Source: Marmoricola sp. (GTDB taxonomy: Bacteria; Actinomycetota; Actinomycetes; Propionibacteriales; Nocardioidaceae). Taken from it: a DNA stretch of 64,000 nucleotides. The notes beneath the pieces are model-generated. The model did no database searches and was not told where the DNA came from. It saw nothing but the letters and a program-made list of their open reading frames with translations. A program made the position numbers and the translations under genes. Shown piece by piece: positions 26,683 to 35,023 of the stretch. Location of the stretch: contig JAOPYC010000123.1 of the NCBI GenBank assembly GCA_025964795.1, positions 51,155 through 115,154 of the forward strand, read 5' to 3'. The first letter of the stretch is position 1. Every line of letters starts with the position of its first letter.

Positions 26683-28098
26683 TCAACCGACCGCGAAGAA
26701 GTCGCCCAGCGCCGGCACCCGGCGCAGCACGAACCGGTCCAGCAGCAGTACGGCGACCAGGCTGATCCCGAACAGCGGCAGGAACAGGCCGAGCGCCACC
26801 AGGGCGACCGCGAGCAGCGGCGTCGACCGCACCGGCAGCCGTCCTCGTGGCGCTCCCAGCCGAGGCCCACGCGGTCGGCGACGCCACCACATCAGGGGTC
26901 CGGTGACGCCCAGGGCGATCACGGCCACGCAGAACAGCGCGGAGGCGACCAGGTTCGGCACGCCCAGGCTGCGGCCCTCGTGCAGGCCGATGCCCTGCGA
27001 GACGACCTTCGCCAGCAGCGGGTAGTCGTCGTACCCGTAGGTCGCGCGCACCTCCCCGCCGTAGCGGTCGACGTGCACCGTGCGCTCGTCGCTGGGCTGG
27101 TCGAAGGCGTAGCCGATCGCGGAGAAGGTCCCTCCGTCGTCGCCGGGTAGCGCGACCGTCATCGGGTGTCGCAGGCCTGCTCGCTCCCCCACGGCGATCG
27201 CCGTGTCCAGGTCGGCGACCGCCACCTCGTCGCCGGGCTCGGCCCCGTCGGGCACCGCCGACTTCTGCAGCCCCCACGGCAGCTGCGCGTGGGAGTGCGG
27301 CAACGACTCGTCCAGGGTGGAGCTCGGCTTCGACTCGGCGCCGTGGTCCAGGCTCCACAGGGACGTGCCGGAGGTGGTCGCGAGCCGCTGCACGTGCGCG
27401 CCCCACACGCCGGTCCACGGCAGCCCCGAGCCGATCATGAAGACCAGCCCGACCCCGACGAACGCACCGAGCACGCCGTGCCGCGCGCGCAGCCTGGCCC
27501 CCGGTCGGCCTCGCTGGCGGTTGCGCCGTCGCGCCCTCCAGCCCTTGGCGAACAGGTAGTAGCCGGTCAGCGCCATCACCAGCGCCCAGCAGGTCCCCAG
27601 CTCCATCACCCGGTCGCCGACCACGCCGGACATCAGGTCGGCGTGCAGCCGGATCGCGATGCCGCTCACCGTGTTGTCCGGGTCGAGCTCACCGAGCACC
27701 TCGGCGGTCCACGGGTCGACGTACACCTCCCGGGCGGAGCCGTCCGGCTCGGTGACCGAGAACGCGGTGCTGCGTCCCGCGGACCTCGGCTCGGCCATCG
27801 ACACGACGGTCGCGTCGGGGTGGGCCTTCTCGACGGCACGGAGCTGGTCGGCGTACGGCTGCGTGACCTCGGAGCCCGCCGGTTGACTCACCTTCATCAG
27901 GTCGGCGTGCAGCAGCGGCTCGAGCTGGAAGCGGAACAGGTAGACCAGGCCGGTGACGGCGAGCACGAGCAGCACGGGGATCACCAGGAAGCTGGCGTAG
28001 AAGTGCCAGCGCCAGAAGGCGCGGAACCAGCCGCTCCGTGGACGGGCCGGCTCGGGCGGTGGCGGGGCGGGTGGGGTCGTTCGGGACAGGACTGACAT
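26683..28098 (-). CDS. PepSY-associated membrane protein
   Basis: A 471-residue membrane protein of the PepSY_TM (PiuB-like) family. It has a Pro-rich cytosolic start, a first helix WHFYASFLVIPVLLVLAVTG, a large extracytoplasmic region with PepSY-like repeats, further helices around HADLMSGVVGDRVMELGTCW and LGVFGAFVG-like segments, and two terminal helices. Family members are often iron- or copper-regulated and may move electrons or metals across the membrane. CGGAG lies 8 bases before the ATG. Two smaller membrane proteins lie just upstream on the same strand. Confidence 0.85.
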   Translation of the reverse strand: MSVLSRTTPPAPPPPEPARPRSGWFRAFWRWHFYASFLVIPVLLVLAVTGLVYLFRFQLEPLLHADLMKVSQPAGSEVTQPYADQLRAVEKAHPDATVVSMAEPRSAGRSTAFSVTEPDGSAREVYVDPWTAEVLGELDPDNTVSGIAIRLHADLMSGVVGDRVMELGTCWALVMALTGYYLFAKGWRARRRNRQRGRPGARLRARHGVLGAFVGVGLVFMIGSGLPWTGVWGAHVQRLATTSGTSLWSLDHGAESKPSSTLDESLPHSHAQLPWGLQKSAVPDGAEPGDEVAVADLDTAIAVGERAGLRHPMTVALPGDDGGTFSAIGYAFDQPSDERTVHVDRYGGEVRATYGYDDYPLLAKVVSQGIGLHEGRSLGVPNLVASALFCVAVIALGVTGPLMWWRRRPRGPRLGAPRGRLPVRSTPLLAVALVALGLFLPLFGISLVAVLLLDRFVLRRVPALGDFFAVG

Positions 28099-28189
28099 GG
28101 GCGTGCTCCGGTTCTGGGGTTGCGGGAACGCACGACGACGCCGCGGTCGGTGACGACCTGCGACGTACGGCGTGACGAGGGGCTGGGGG

Positions 28190-28903
28190 TCAGGCAGCCC
28201 GCGGCGGTCCGCGCCGGGACACGCTCCGGCTGCTGATCGCCGCCTGCGGAGCCGGGTCGAGCACCACGAGAACGACGGCGTCGACCCGTAGGTCCGAAGA
28301 GACGGTCGCCAGGGCGCGGGCCGCCGCGGCCCACCGCAGCAGGACGGGGGCCACCAGGTCGGACCAACCCCGGGCGGCGAGCTCGATCAGGCGAAACAGA
28401 GCCCGCTCCCCCGAGGCCAGCCACCACCCGCACACCGCGGCGGCGAACAGGTGCGCGATGGCCATCGCCGGGTGCCCGGTGAGGTCGGTGACGACGTGCA
28501 GCAGCGGCGCCGGGACGCTCAGCCCGCCGCCGTGCCCTCCGGTGTGCGAGGCGTAGGCCACGTCGTAGTAGGAGCCGCTACGCGTCCCCACCGCCGGTGC
28601 CGTGGGCGCCACCGGCGCGACGGCTCGCGTCGCGTCCGGGTCACCGCGATGGCCGGCGGTGAGCGCCAGGGCCAGGTGCACGAGGGACTGCCCGGCCACC
28701 AGCAGCGTCACGATCCGCAGCGTCGAGCCCTGGCGCCGCAGGAACGGGGCGCAGGCCAGCGCGCCGACTGCGACGAGGGCGGCCAGGACACCAGCGGCCG
28801 GCACCAGGCCGTCGGACTGCACGTGCGCCAACGCGCCGGTGGCCAGGGCCACTGAGGAGAGGAACGCGGCGCGGACCCACAGCAGGGATCCGGTCGCGGT
28901 CAT
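28190..28903 (-). CDS. Multi-pass membrane protein, unknown function
   Basis: I do not recognise a named family. The 237-residue product has four or so hydrophobic helices (about 6-26, 32-52, 58-78 and 140-162). A central extracytoplasmic loop is rich in Gly, His and Tyr (YYDVAYASHTGGHGGG), which could bind metal. A charged C-terminal tail follows. ATG 28903 lies 11 bases after the small membrane protein gene. The setting, before a PepSY gene, suggests a role in metal handling or redox at the membrane; this is inference. Confidence 0.7.
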   Translation of the reverse strand: MTATGSLLWVRAAFLSSVALATGALAHVQSDGLVPAAGVLAALVAVGALACAPFLRRQGSTLRIVTLLVAGQSLVHLALALTAGHRGDPDATRAVAPVAPTAPAVGTRSGSYYDVAYASHTGGHGGGLSVPAPLLHVVTDLTGHPAMAIAHLFAAAVCGWWLASGERALFRLIELAARGWSDLVAPVLLRWAAAARALATVSSDLRVDAVVLVVLDPAPQAAISSRSVSRRGPPRAA

Positions 28904-28914
28904 CGAGAAGGAGG

Positions 28915-29151
28915 TCAGGCGCGGCGGCGAGGCGACACGCGCGGCCCGTCGCTCGGGTCGAAGACGCCGGCGTCGGCGTTGGTCCGGGCCCTGCGCAGGT
29001 GGCGGGTCAGGCTCCACCCGAGCAGCGCGACCGCGACGGCCAGCGCGATGAAGACGCCGAAGGCCACCCAGCCGGCCTTGACGTCGTCGTCGGCCGGCAC
29101 CTTGTCGACTCCGGCCACGAGGAGCGGCAGCAGGCTGATCAGCGGGGTCAT
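28915..29151 (-). CDS. Small single-pass membrane protein downstream of mca
   Basis: A 78-residue protein with a hydrophobic N-terminus (possible signal), an extracytoplasmic DKVPADDDVKAGW stretch, one strong helix (VAFGVFIALAVAVALLGWSL) and a basic cytosolic tail. Short proteins of this build commonly sit next to mca in actinobacteria, from memory. Function is unknown. It starts 28 bases after the mca stop and is followed closely by another membrane protein, so the three are probably cotranscribed. Confidence 0.75.
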   Translation of the reverse strand: MTPLISLLPLLVAGVDKVPADDDVKAGWVAFGVFIALAVAVALLGWSLTRHLRRARTNADAGVFDPSDGPRVSPRRRA

Positions 29152-29179
29152 GCGACCAGTCTCTCAGGTCGTGGGTTGC

Positions 29180-30055
29180 TCAGGTGTCCAGGTCCTCGCG
29201 ACCGCGAATGCCGGCGAAGAGGTCGTCCTCGGGGAGGTCGGTGGGCACCAGGGAGGAGACGAGCTCGAACTCCTCGGTCGGCCAGACCCGGCGCTGCAGC
29301 TCGAGGGGGGCGTTGAAGAAGAACCCGTCGGGGTCGATCTGCGTCGCATGGGCGATCAGGGCCCGGTCGCGCACCTCGAAGTAGTCGCCGCACGGCACTC
29401 GCGTGGTGATCCGGGCGTCGTGGGCCGGGTCCGGCTTCCACTGCTCCAGCCGCTCGCCGAACCCCGACTCCAGGCCGGCCTCGAGCATGGCCTCGTGCAG
29501 CGCGACCATCCGAGGGCGGTTGAAGCCGTGCTGGTAGTAGACCTTGACGACCTGCCACGGCTCACCGGCGTCGGGAAACCGCTCGGGGTCGGCCGCGGCC
29601 TCGAGCGCCACCATCGAGATGTTGTGGCACATGATGTGGTCGGGGTGGGGGTAGCCACCGTTCTCGTCGTACGTCGTCAGGACGTGCGGCCGGAAGCTGC
29701 GGATCAGCCGGACCAGCGGCTCGGCCGCCACCTGCGGGTCCACCAGGCCGAAGCAGCCCTCGGGCAGCGGAGGCTTGGGGTCGCCCTCGGGCCAGCCGGA
29801 GTCGATGAATCCGAGCCAGTCCTGCCGGACTCCCAGGATCTCCCGGGCGGCCTCCATCTCCTGGCGCCGGATCTCGGTCATGTTCTCGAGCACGTCCGGC
29901 CGATCCATCTTGGGGTTGAGGATCGAGCCACGCTCCCCGCCTGTGCAGGTGACGACGTGGACATCGACCCCCTCGGCGACGTACTTGGCGGTCGAGGCAG
30001 CGCCCTTGCTGGACTCGTCGTCCGGGTGGGCGTGCACGTGCATCAGGCGGAGCAT
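29180..30055 (-). CDS. mca: Mycothiol S-conjugate amidase Mca
   Basis: Mca cleaves mycothiol conjugates of toxins, releasing a mercapturic acid for export, and is found in mycothiol-making actinobacteria. The 291-residue protein shows the zinc-site motif [24 protein letters not shown], and [12 protein letters not shown] with the second His. The C-terminal Trp/Glu-rich tail is as expected. I favour ATG 30055 over ATG 30064 because a perfect TAGGAT -10 box sits 7 bases upstream, giving a leaderless message. It is divergent from the DUF4307 gene. Confidence 0.94.
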   Translation of the reverse strand: MLRLMHVHAHPDDESSKGAASTAKYVAEGVDVHVVTCTGGERGSILNPKMDRPDVLENMTEIRRQEMEAAREILGVRQDWLGFIDSGWPEGDPKPPLPEGCFGLVDPQVAAEPLVRLIRSFRPHVLTTYDENGGYPHPDHIMCHNISMVALEAAADPERFPDAGEPWQVVKVYYQHGFNRPRMVALHEAMLEAGLESGFGERLEQWKPDPAHDARITTRVPCGDYFEVRDRALIAHATQIDPDGFFFNAPLELQRRVWPTEEFELVSSLVPTDLPEDDLFAGIRGREDLDT

Positions 30056-30060
30056 GCGGT

Positions 30061-30075
30061 CCATCCTAGGGATGG
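30061..30075. promoter_or_regulatory. Palindromic divergent promoter core between mca and DUF4307
   Basis: CCATCC-TAG-GGATGG is a perfect 6-bp dyad. Read leftward it contains TAGGAT, 7 bases before the mca ATG. Read rightward it contains TAGGGAT before the DUF4307 ATG. The two genes therefore seem to share one overlapping promoter core only about 25 bases long. Confidence 0.5.
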
Positions 30076-30079
30076 GAGC

Positions 30080-30505
30080 ATGGGGCCTGTGAGCCACGTG
30101 GAGACCGACGAACTCGCGGACCGCTACGGGACCGCGAGCCCCCGTCGACGGCGCCTGGTGATCGCGGTCTCCGGGGTCATCGGCGTCGTGGCGCTGGCCT
30201 GGGTGGTCTGGGCCGCCTGGATCGAGGGCACCCCGGACGTGCAGTCCTCGCTGCGTTCCTTCGAGGTTGTCGACCCGCACAGCACCAGCGCCGTGGTGGT
30301 GGTCAAGCCGCGGTCCCGGGACGTCTCGGCCAGCTGCCTCGTGCGGGCCTACGGGGCGGACCACACGGTGGTCGGCGAGCTGAACTTCAAGGTCGCGCGC
30401 CAGAGTGATGCCGTGCGGCGCACCGTCGACGTGCGCACCGAGCGCGAGGCCACGTCGGTCGAGCTCATCGGCTGCACGACGGCCGGGCAGTCCCGCCCCC
30501 GCTGA
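30080..30505 (+). CDS. DUF4307 family membrane-anchored protein
   Basis: A 141-residue protein: a short polar N-terminus ([19 protein letters not shown]), one helix ([20 protein letters not shown]) and an extracytoplasmic beta-domain ([37 protein letters not shown]). This matches DUF4307, an actinobacterial family of unknown function usually found beside mca and greA. ATG 30080 and GTG 30089 are both possible starts. Confidence 0.85.
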   Translation: MGPVSHVETDELADRYGTASPRRRRLVIAVSGVIGVVALAWVVWAAWIEGTPDVQSSLRSFEVVDPHSTSAVVVVKPRSRDVSASCLVRAYGADHTVVGELNFKVARQSDAVRRTVDVRTEREATSVELIGCTTAGQSRPR

Positions 30506-30608
30506 GCGCCGTCCCGGCTGCTGGCCGACGGATTCTGCCCGCGGACGGCTCGTTGGTAGCATCGTCTACTTGCCCGAACGGACCTCAACCGATCTCAGGA
30601 GAACCCAC

Positions 30609-31106
30609 ATGACCGAGCCCACCCGAGGCGATGTCGTCTGGCTGACCCAGGCGAAGTTCGACGAGCTCCAGGGCGAGCTCGAGCAGCTGCGCGGTCCGCG
30701 CCGGGCCGAGATGGTCAAGCGGGTCAGCGAAGCTCGTGACGAGGGCGACCTCAAGGAGAACAGCGGCTACCACGCCGCCCGCGAGGAGCTCGGCAAGATC
30801 GACGGCCGCGTGCAGCAGCTCACCGACATGCTCCGACGCGCGGAGGTCGGCGAGGCCCCGGCCGACGACGGCGTCGTCGAGCCCGGCATGTGGGTGACCA
30901 TCCACCTCGTCGACCACGACCTCAAGCAGGAGTTCCTCTTCGGCTCCCGCGAGATGGCGGGCGAGGACATCACCGTCTTCTCGCCGCAGTCCCCGCTCGG
31001 CCAGGCCATCAACGGTCAGCGCCGCGGCGACACGGTGAGCTACGAGGCGGCGCCCGGCAAGGTCGTCAAGGCCGAGATCCTTGAGGCCGTCCCCTACGCG
31101 GGCTGA
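30609..31106 (+). CDS. greA: Transcription elongation factor GreA
   Basis: GreA rescues backtracked RNA polymerase by stimulating transcript cleavage. The 165-residue product has the N-terminal coiled coil with the acidic tip ARDEGDLKENSGYHAARE, and a C-terminal FKBP-like domain (VSYEAAPGKVVKAEIL). AGGAGA lies 8 bases before the ATG, and a TAGCAT -10 candidate about 50 bases upstream fits a leadered promoter. It converges on ilvA with one base between the stop codons. Confidence 0.95.
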   Translation: MTEPTRGDVVWLTQAKFDELQGELEQLRGPRRAEMVKRVSEARDEGDLKENSGYHAAREELGKIDGRVQQLTDMLRRAEVGEAPADDGVVEPGMWVTIHLVDHDLKQEFLFGSREMAGEDITVFSPQSPLGQAINGQRRGDTVSYEAAPGKVVKAEILEAVPYAG

Positions 31107-31107
31107 G

Positions 31108-32313
31108 TCACTCGATGACCTCGTAGCCGTGCTCACGCAGCCTGCCGAGCACGACCTCGGCGTGCTGGGTGCCGCGCGTCTCCAGCTGCAGGCGCACCTC
31201 GACCTCGCCGATGTGCAGCGTGGTCGTGGTGCGGTCGTGCTCGACCTCGAGCACGTTGGCCCCGGCCTCGGCCAGCTCCGCGAGCAGCGTGGCGAGCCCG
31301 CCCGGGCGGTCGGGGATGTGTACCTGGAGGTTCATGTAGCGCCCGCCGGAGGCCAGGCCGTGCCGGATCAGCTTGCCGAGCAGCAGCGGGTCGACGTTGC
31401 CGCCGGAGAGCACCGCGACGACCGGGGTGCCGAACGCCTCCGGCTGGTCCATCAGCGCCGCGACGGCCGCCGCGCCTGAGGGCTCGACGACCAGCTTCGA
31501 CCTCTCGAGCAGCATCACCAGCGCGCGCGACATGGAGTCCTCGGAGACGGTGACGACGTCGTCGACGTACTGCTGGATCGAGGCGAACGGCACGTCGCCG
31601 GGCCGCGCCACCGCGATGCCGTCGGCCATGGTGTTCATCCGCTCCAGGGCGACCGGCTGTCCCAGGCGCAGCGACTCCGGGAACGCGGCGGCCTCCGCGG
31701 CCTGCACGCCGACCACGCGCACGTCGGGACGCAGCCCCTTGATCGCGATCGCGACGCCGGCGATCAGCCCACCCCCGCCGGTCGGGACCATCACGGTCGC
31801 CGCCTCGGGCGCCTGCTGCAGGATCTCCAGGCCGCAGGTCCCCTGCCCGGCCACGATGTCGGTGTGGTCGAACGGGTGGATGAACACCGCGCCGGTCTGG
31901 TCGGAGAACTCCTGGGCCGCCACCAGCGCCTCGGTGAGGTACTCCCCGTGGAACCGGACGTCGGCGCCGTACCCGCGGGTGGCGTTGGCCTTCGGGATCG
32001 GTGCCCCTTCCGGCATGAAGACGGTGGCCCGGATGCCGAGCATCTTCGCGGCGAGCGCAACCCCCTGCGCGTGGTTGCCCGCCGACGCGGCGACCACGCC
32101 GCGGGCCCGCTCGGCCTCGCTGAGGCGGGACAGGCGCACGAAGCCGCCGCGGATCTTGAACGACCCGGTGCGCTGGAGGTTCTCGCACTTGAGCAGGACC
32201 GGGCCGCCCACGAGCGTCGTCAGCCAGCGGGACTGCTCCATCGGGGTCGTGACCGCCGCCTCGGAGACGAGGTCGACGACCGCCTCGATGTCGGCCAGGG
32301 AGACGCCGGTCAC
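31108..32313 (-). CDS. ilvA: Threonine ammonia-lyase with ACT domain
   Basis: A PLP enzyme that deaminates threonine to 2-oxobutanoate, the first step to isoleucine. The 401-residue chain has TGSFKIRGG with PLP-Lys53, AASAGNHAQGVA, and the Gly-rich phosphate loop VPTGGGGLIAG. A single ACT domain starts near 325 (LQVHIPDRPGGLATLLAEL). This form is closer to the short TdcB/IlvA type than to the long two-ACT enzyme, so catabolic and biosynthetic roles are both possible. The GTG start overlaps the stop of the upstream permease gene (GTGA). Confidence 0.93.
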   Translation of the reverse strand: MTGVSLADIEAVVDLVSEAAVTTPMEQSRWLTTLVGGPVLLKCENLQRTGSFKIRGGFVRLSRLSEAERARGVVAASAGNHAQGVALAAKMLGIRATVFMPEGAPIPKANATRGYGADVRFHGEYLTEALVAAQEFSDQTGAVFIHPFDHTDIVAGQGTCGLEILQQAPEAATVMVPTGGGGLIAGVAIAIKGLRPDVRVVGVQAAEAAAFPESLRLGQPVALERMNTMADGIAVARPGDVPFASIQQYVDDVVTVSEDSMSRALVMLLERSKLVVEPSGAAAVAALMDQPEAFGTPVVAVLSGGNVDPLLLGKLIRHGLASGGRYMNLQVHIPDRPGGLATLLAELAEAGANVLEVEHDRTTTTLHIGEVEVRLQLETRGTQHAEVVLGRLREHGYEVIE

Positions 32314-33665
32314 CGGTCCGACTCCTCGACCGGAGCGGCGTCGTGGCTGTCGACCAGGTCGTCGGCCCCGGCGCCGACCGGCACCGGCTGCGGATCGTCC
32401 TCGGAGGCCTCCAGAGCGTCGTCACCGACCTCCGTGAAGCTGGCCAGGTGCTGGACGACCGCGTTCAGCGACGCGGCCAGCGGTACGGCGATCAGGGCAC
32501 CCGCGACCCCGGCGACGATCACGCCCAGGGCGATCGCAATGATCACGCCCAGCGGGTGGACCGAGACGAAGCGGCCCATCAGGAACGGCTGGAGCACGTG
32601 CGCCTCCAGCTGCTGCACGAGCACGATCACGCCGAACATGATCAGCGCCTTGACCGGCCCCACGGCGACGAGGGCGACCAGCACGGCGACCCCGCCGCTC
32701 ACGAACGCACCGATCAACGGGACGAAGGCACCGATGAAGACGAGCACGCCGATCGCGCTGACGAACGGCACCCCGAGGATCGCGGCGCCGATCATCACCC
32801 CGATGGCGTCCGTGCCGGCGACCAGGACGGTGGCGCGCACGAACTGGGTCAGCGACTTCCAGGCGACCTTGCCCGAGGAGTCCGCGCGCAGGCGGCCGGC
32901 GCGCGGGAAGAGCCGCACCAGCCAGGACCAGATGAGCGGCCCGTCGGCGAGGAAGAAGTAGGTCGAGAACAGCACGATGAAGATCCCGGCCGCGACGTGC
33001 CCGACCGTGGCGCCGACCTCCGTCAGCTGGCCCGGCAGGTCCTTGCCCCGCTCCTGGAGCTGGGTCTGCGCGTCCTCCAGCAGGCCGTTGAGCTGCTTGT
33101 CGGTCACGTGCAGCGGCCCGGTCCGCAGCCAGTCACGGATCTGCTGGAGCCCGTCGGCCACCTGGCCGGACAGGTCCCCGACCCCCTGCGACACCTGGTT
33201 GCCCACGAAGGTGCCGAGCAGCGCGATCAGCCCGATGCCGAAGAGCACCACGAACAGCGCGGACAGCTTGCGGGACAGGCCGAGGCGCTGCAGGAAGTGG
33301 ACGACGGGGGCCACCAGCGCGGAGATCAGCAGCGCGATGATGACCGGCAGCACGACCTCGAGGAACAGGTTGAGCAGGAACAGGATGATGCCGCCGGCCA
33401 CGCAGATGATCACGAAGCGCCACGCCCAGGCCGAGGCCAGGTCGACGCCGTAGGGCACCTGCGCCGGCTTCAGGTTCGAGGGCCCGGTCGCGATCTCCGG
33501 CTGGATCGCCACCGCCCGCCGGGCGGCGCGCACCTCGGCCCACTGCGCGGAGATCCGCTCCCGGAGCTCGAGGCTCTCGCTCTCCGCCTGCTCGGCTCTG
33601 GCGGTCTCCCGCGAGAGCGCGCGGGACCGGAGGTCGCTGATCAGCTTGCGGGGGTTTCGGCGCAC
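32310..33665 (-). CDS. AI-2E (YhhQ/PerM-like) family transporter
   Basis: A 451-residue membrane protein of the AI-2 exporter/PerM family with about eight helices. Characteristic regions are the paired N-terminal helices (FVIICVAGGIILFLLNLFLE), a long amphipathic cytosolic region near 170-230, and the conserved FIGAFVPLIGAFVSGGVAVL. An extra N-terminal tail of about 80 residues is predicted to be coiled (ETARAEQAESESLELRERIS), and an acidic tail ends the protein. Substrate is unknown; few members really move AI-2. The GTG start lies inside the end of the MutL-like gene (25-base overlap), and a later start is possible. Confidence 0.85.
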   Translation of the reverse strand: MRRNPRKLISDLRSRALSRETARAEQAESESLELRERISAQWAEVRAARRAVAIQPEIATGPSNLKPAQVPYGVDLASAWAWRFVIICVAGGIILFLLNLFLEVVLPVIIALLISALVAPVVHFLQRLGLSRKLSALFVVLFGIGLIALLGTFVGNQVSQGVGDLSGQVADGLQQIRDWLRTGPLHVTDKQLNGLLEDAQTQLQERGKDLPGQLTEVGATVGHVAAGIFIVLFSTYFFLADGPLIWSWLVRLFPRAGRLRADSSGKVAWKSLTQFVRATVLVAGTDAIGVMIGAAILGVPFVSAIGVLVFIGAFVPLIGAFVSGGVAVLVALVAVGPVKALIMFGVIVLVQQLEAHVLQPFLMGRFVSVHPLGVIIAIALGVIVAGVAGALIAVPLAASLNAVVQHLASFTEVGDDALEASEDDPQPVPVGAGADDLVDSHDAAPVEESDR

Positions 33666-35023
33666 GCGGACAGGCTACGTGCCAAGGCGGCTGCGGCCTC
33701 CGGGCGACGCTCCGCCAGCAGGCCGACCGCAGCCAGCACGTAGTCCCGGTCCACCACGAGCCGTGGGTGCTCGGGCAGCTGCCAGCCCTCGGGCGACCGT
33801 CCGGTGAGGGAGGCCAGGATCTGCGCCACCCCGTCGGTGTTCGCGTGCCGCAGCACTCCCCCGGAGCCGACGAGCAGCCCGACCTCGCGCCGGTCCTTGC
33901 CCGTGCGCTCCACGACCCGCCCGCCCGGGCCGACCACCACCCGGGAACGACCGACGTGGCGGCGCAGCGCCAGCAGCGCGGCCGCGGCGGCGATCTCCTC
34001 GTCCTCCCGGCGCTCGGCCTCGGTGCCCGGGAGGAACGCCGGGTCCGCGGTCCGGCGTACGACGGCCGGGCGGAGGTCCTCGCCCAGCAGCCCGGCCCGG
34101 TGCGCCGCCTCCCACGTGCTCACCGCGCTCCACCGCATGCCGAGGTCACCCTCGACCGTGCGGGTGACCGGCGTGCTCGCCACCACCTCGCGCGAGAGCC
34201 CGGCGTCCTCCGGGTCGAGCCGCACCACCGAGTGCACGTCGGTGGTCGCGCCGCCGACGTCGACGACCACCACCCCGTTGCCGCCCGTCACCGCCGCCAG
34301 CACCTCGACACCGGTGAGCACGAGGTCCGGGGTGGCTCCGCGCACCATCGCCGTGAAGTCCGTACGACGGCTCAGGCCCTTGCCGCCGATCACGTGCGCT
34401 AGGAACATCTCGCGGATCGCCCGGCGCGCCGGCTCCGGCTCGAGCACGCCGATCCGCGGGACCACGTTGTCGGTGACGATCACGGGCAGGCCCGCGAGGA
34501 GCGACACCGCCTCGTCCTGGGCCGCGGCGTTCCCGGCCACGACGACCGGTCCGTGCCAGCCGCTCGAGGCGATCCGGCGGGCGCCCAGCAGCAGCCCGTC
34601 GGGGTCACCACCGTCGGTGCCGCCGGTCAGCAGCACCACGTCCGGCCGGGTCGTGTGCCCCAGGTCGCGGTAGAGCGCGTCGTCGGACGCACGACTCAGC
34701 ACCGCGACCACCTTGCCGCCGCTCGACAGCGCCACCCTCCGGCCCGCCTCGGCCGTCACCAGCTCCTCGCTGCCGACCACGGCGATCCGCAGGCCTCCGC
34801 CGGCCGAGGAGCAGGCCAGCACCTCGGCGTCGCCCACCTCGGGGTGCGTCCGGCCGAGCTCCCGGCGGCAGGCGTCGAGGCCGTCGAGCACGTCGCCGCG
34901 GCCCTCGTCGTCGGGGAGGGTGGTGCGGTGGCCGGCCGTGCCGATCAGCTCACCGGACACCTCGTCGACCAGCGCCGCCTTGGTGAACGTGGAGCCGAAG
35001 TCGACGCAGAGGACCAGGCTCAA
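33641..35023 (-). CDS. GlmL/MutL-like actin-fold ATPase
   Basis: A 460-residue protein of the glutamate-mutase-associated MutL (GlmL) family, an actin/Hsp70-like ATPase thought to protect or reactivate B12-dependent mutases. It begins with the phosphate-1 loop VLCVDFGSTFTKAAL and has a second nucleotide motif VVVVDVGGATTDVHSV. It also has the family's VVLLTGGTDGGD and VGPGGRVVERTGK. This is not DNA mismatch-repair MutL. No mutase gene is visible nearby. The start is a TTG overlapping the metB stop (TTGA), so translation is coupled to metB. Confidence 0.85.
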   Translation of the reverse strand: MSLVLCVDFGSTFTKAALVDEVSGELIGTAGHRTTLPDDEGRGDVLDGLDACRRELGRTHPEVGDAEVLACSSAGGGLRIAVVGSEELVTAEAGRRVALSSGGKVVAVLSRASDDALYRDLGHTTRPDVVLLTGGTDGGDPDGLLLGARRIASSGWHGPVVVAGNAAAQDEAVSLLAGLPVIVTDNVVPRIGVLEPEPARRAIREMFLAHVIGGKGLSRRTDFTAMVRGATPDLVLTGVEVLAAVTGGNGVVVVDVGGATTDVHSVVRLDPEDAGLSREVVASTPVTRTVEGDLGMRWSAVSTWEAAHRAGLLGEDLRPAVVRRTADPAFLPGTEAERREDEEIAAAAALLALRRHVGRSRVVVGPGGRVVERTGKDRREVGLLVGSGGVLRHANTDGVAQILASLTGRSPEGWQLPEHPRLVVDRDYVLAAVGLLAERRPEAAAALARSLSACAETPAS

